From positions 1,600,730-1,664,729 of the forward strand of contig NZ_KE650771.1 of the NCBI RefSeq assembly GCF_000447295.1: 64,000 bases of DNA, given 5' to 3'. The notes under the pieces were generated by a model, which saw only the letters and a program-made list of their open reading frames with translations, was not told where the DNA came from and made no database searches. This DNA comes from Fischerella sp. PCC 9431. GTDB lineage: Bacteria; Cyanobacteriota; Cyanobacteriia; Cyanobacteriales; Nostocaceae. This document shows positions 63,656-64,000 of this stretch, in pieces (positions within the stretch are counted from its first letter, which is position 1; each line of letters starts with the position of its first letter). The translations under genes were made by a program, and so were the position numbers.

Positions 63656-64000
63656 AACAAAAAAGCGTTTTGTAAAGTTCTCAATTATATAAGTTAGTAG
63701 AATTGGAAGATAAATTCTTATATTCTGGCAAATTCCTACCAGAACTACAGCATAGTTCAAATATCTTCATCACCTTTCTACTTGTTTTCAATTGTGAGAG
63801 ATTTATTGTTAAATAGGTTCAGTGTCAATACGCAAAAATAAGATTATTTTTTTAATAAAATATTTTATATGGATTTAGTATTTACTGAAAAATAGACTAT
63901 GTATTGTCAACATATAAATTTCTAATTAATAGCATTGTTTACAAAAAAAATATTGACAAATACTTACTTATCATACTCATTACTTGATCAGCGACAATTG
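63656..64000. other. upstream region of the taxis operon, window end
   Basis: No gene is seen. The sequence is AT-rich and should contain the operon promoter unless an upstream gene beyond the window belongs to the operon. Confidence 0.5.

Overview
The window comes from a filamentous, probably heterocyst-forming cyanobacterium (Nostocales type). The signs are photosystem I genes (psaF, psaJ, psaL), a Tic22 protein, a PAP/fibrillin protein, two SLH-domain outer-membrane porins, many GCGATCGC (HIP1) octamers, heptameric short tandem repeats between genes, and a cyanobacterial phototaxis-type chemosensory operon. This placement rests on gene content and repeat style; no database search was possible.

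Layout. 0-8 kb: an SLH porin, a decayed CopG-like antitoxin relic, rqcH, a GT4 sucrose-phosphate-synthase-like glycosyltransferase, and an RRM RNA-binding protein. 8-19 kb: an M48-like protein that has lost its metal ligands, prfC, hemB, a divergent TetR/thioesterase pair, a CPA2 cation/proton antiporter and an XRE regulator with an AT-hook-like tail. 19-27.6 kb: pdhB, secD-secF, a GNAT acetyltransferase, a degenerate histidine kinase, the threonylcarbamoyl-AMP synthase gene, prmC and a Tic22 gene. 28.3-29.9 kb: a complete IS4-type insertion sequence with terminal inverted repeats and a 9-bp target duplication, next to tRNA-Pro(UGG). 30-42.5 kb: a second GNAT, tsaD, psaF-psaJ-psaL, gmk and remA-like, a class A beta-lactamase-like serine hydrolase, mraY and a fibrillin. 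42.7-55 kb: clpB, a second SLH porin, a glyoxalase, a ten-copy 21-bp tandem repeat, an NrdG-like radical SAM protein, enolase, argC, ribBA and a peptidoglycan amidase. 56.4-63.7 kb: a minus-strand operon of CheY, CheW, a three-GAF methyl-accepting protein and a hybrid CheA.

How genes work together. tsaD and the tsaC-type gene both serve tRNA t6A formation. prfC, prmC and rqcH serve translation termination and rescue. mraY, the amidase and the serine hydrolase touch peptidoglycan. SecD/SecF and Tic22 serve envelope traffic towards the two porins. The last operon forms one signalling array whose receptor has GAF domains of red/green cyanobacteriochrome type, so light-directed motility is its most likely role.

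The least ordinary signals are: the GAF receptor with one Cys-His and one Cys-Tyr candidate bilin site; the catalytically dead M48-like TPR protein; the psaF-psaJ-psaL order, which in other strains goes with tetrameric or dimeric photosystem I; the 21-bp tandem array; a dispersed composite repeat with a G-rich arm, a shared centre and a C-rich arm, sitting mainly behind convergent genes; and the intact insertion sequence carrying a 19-bp perfect hairpin.
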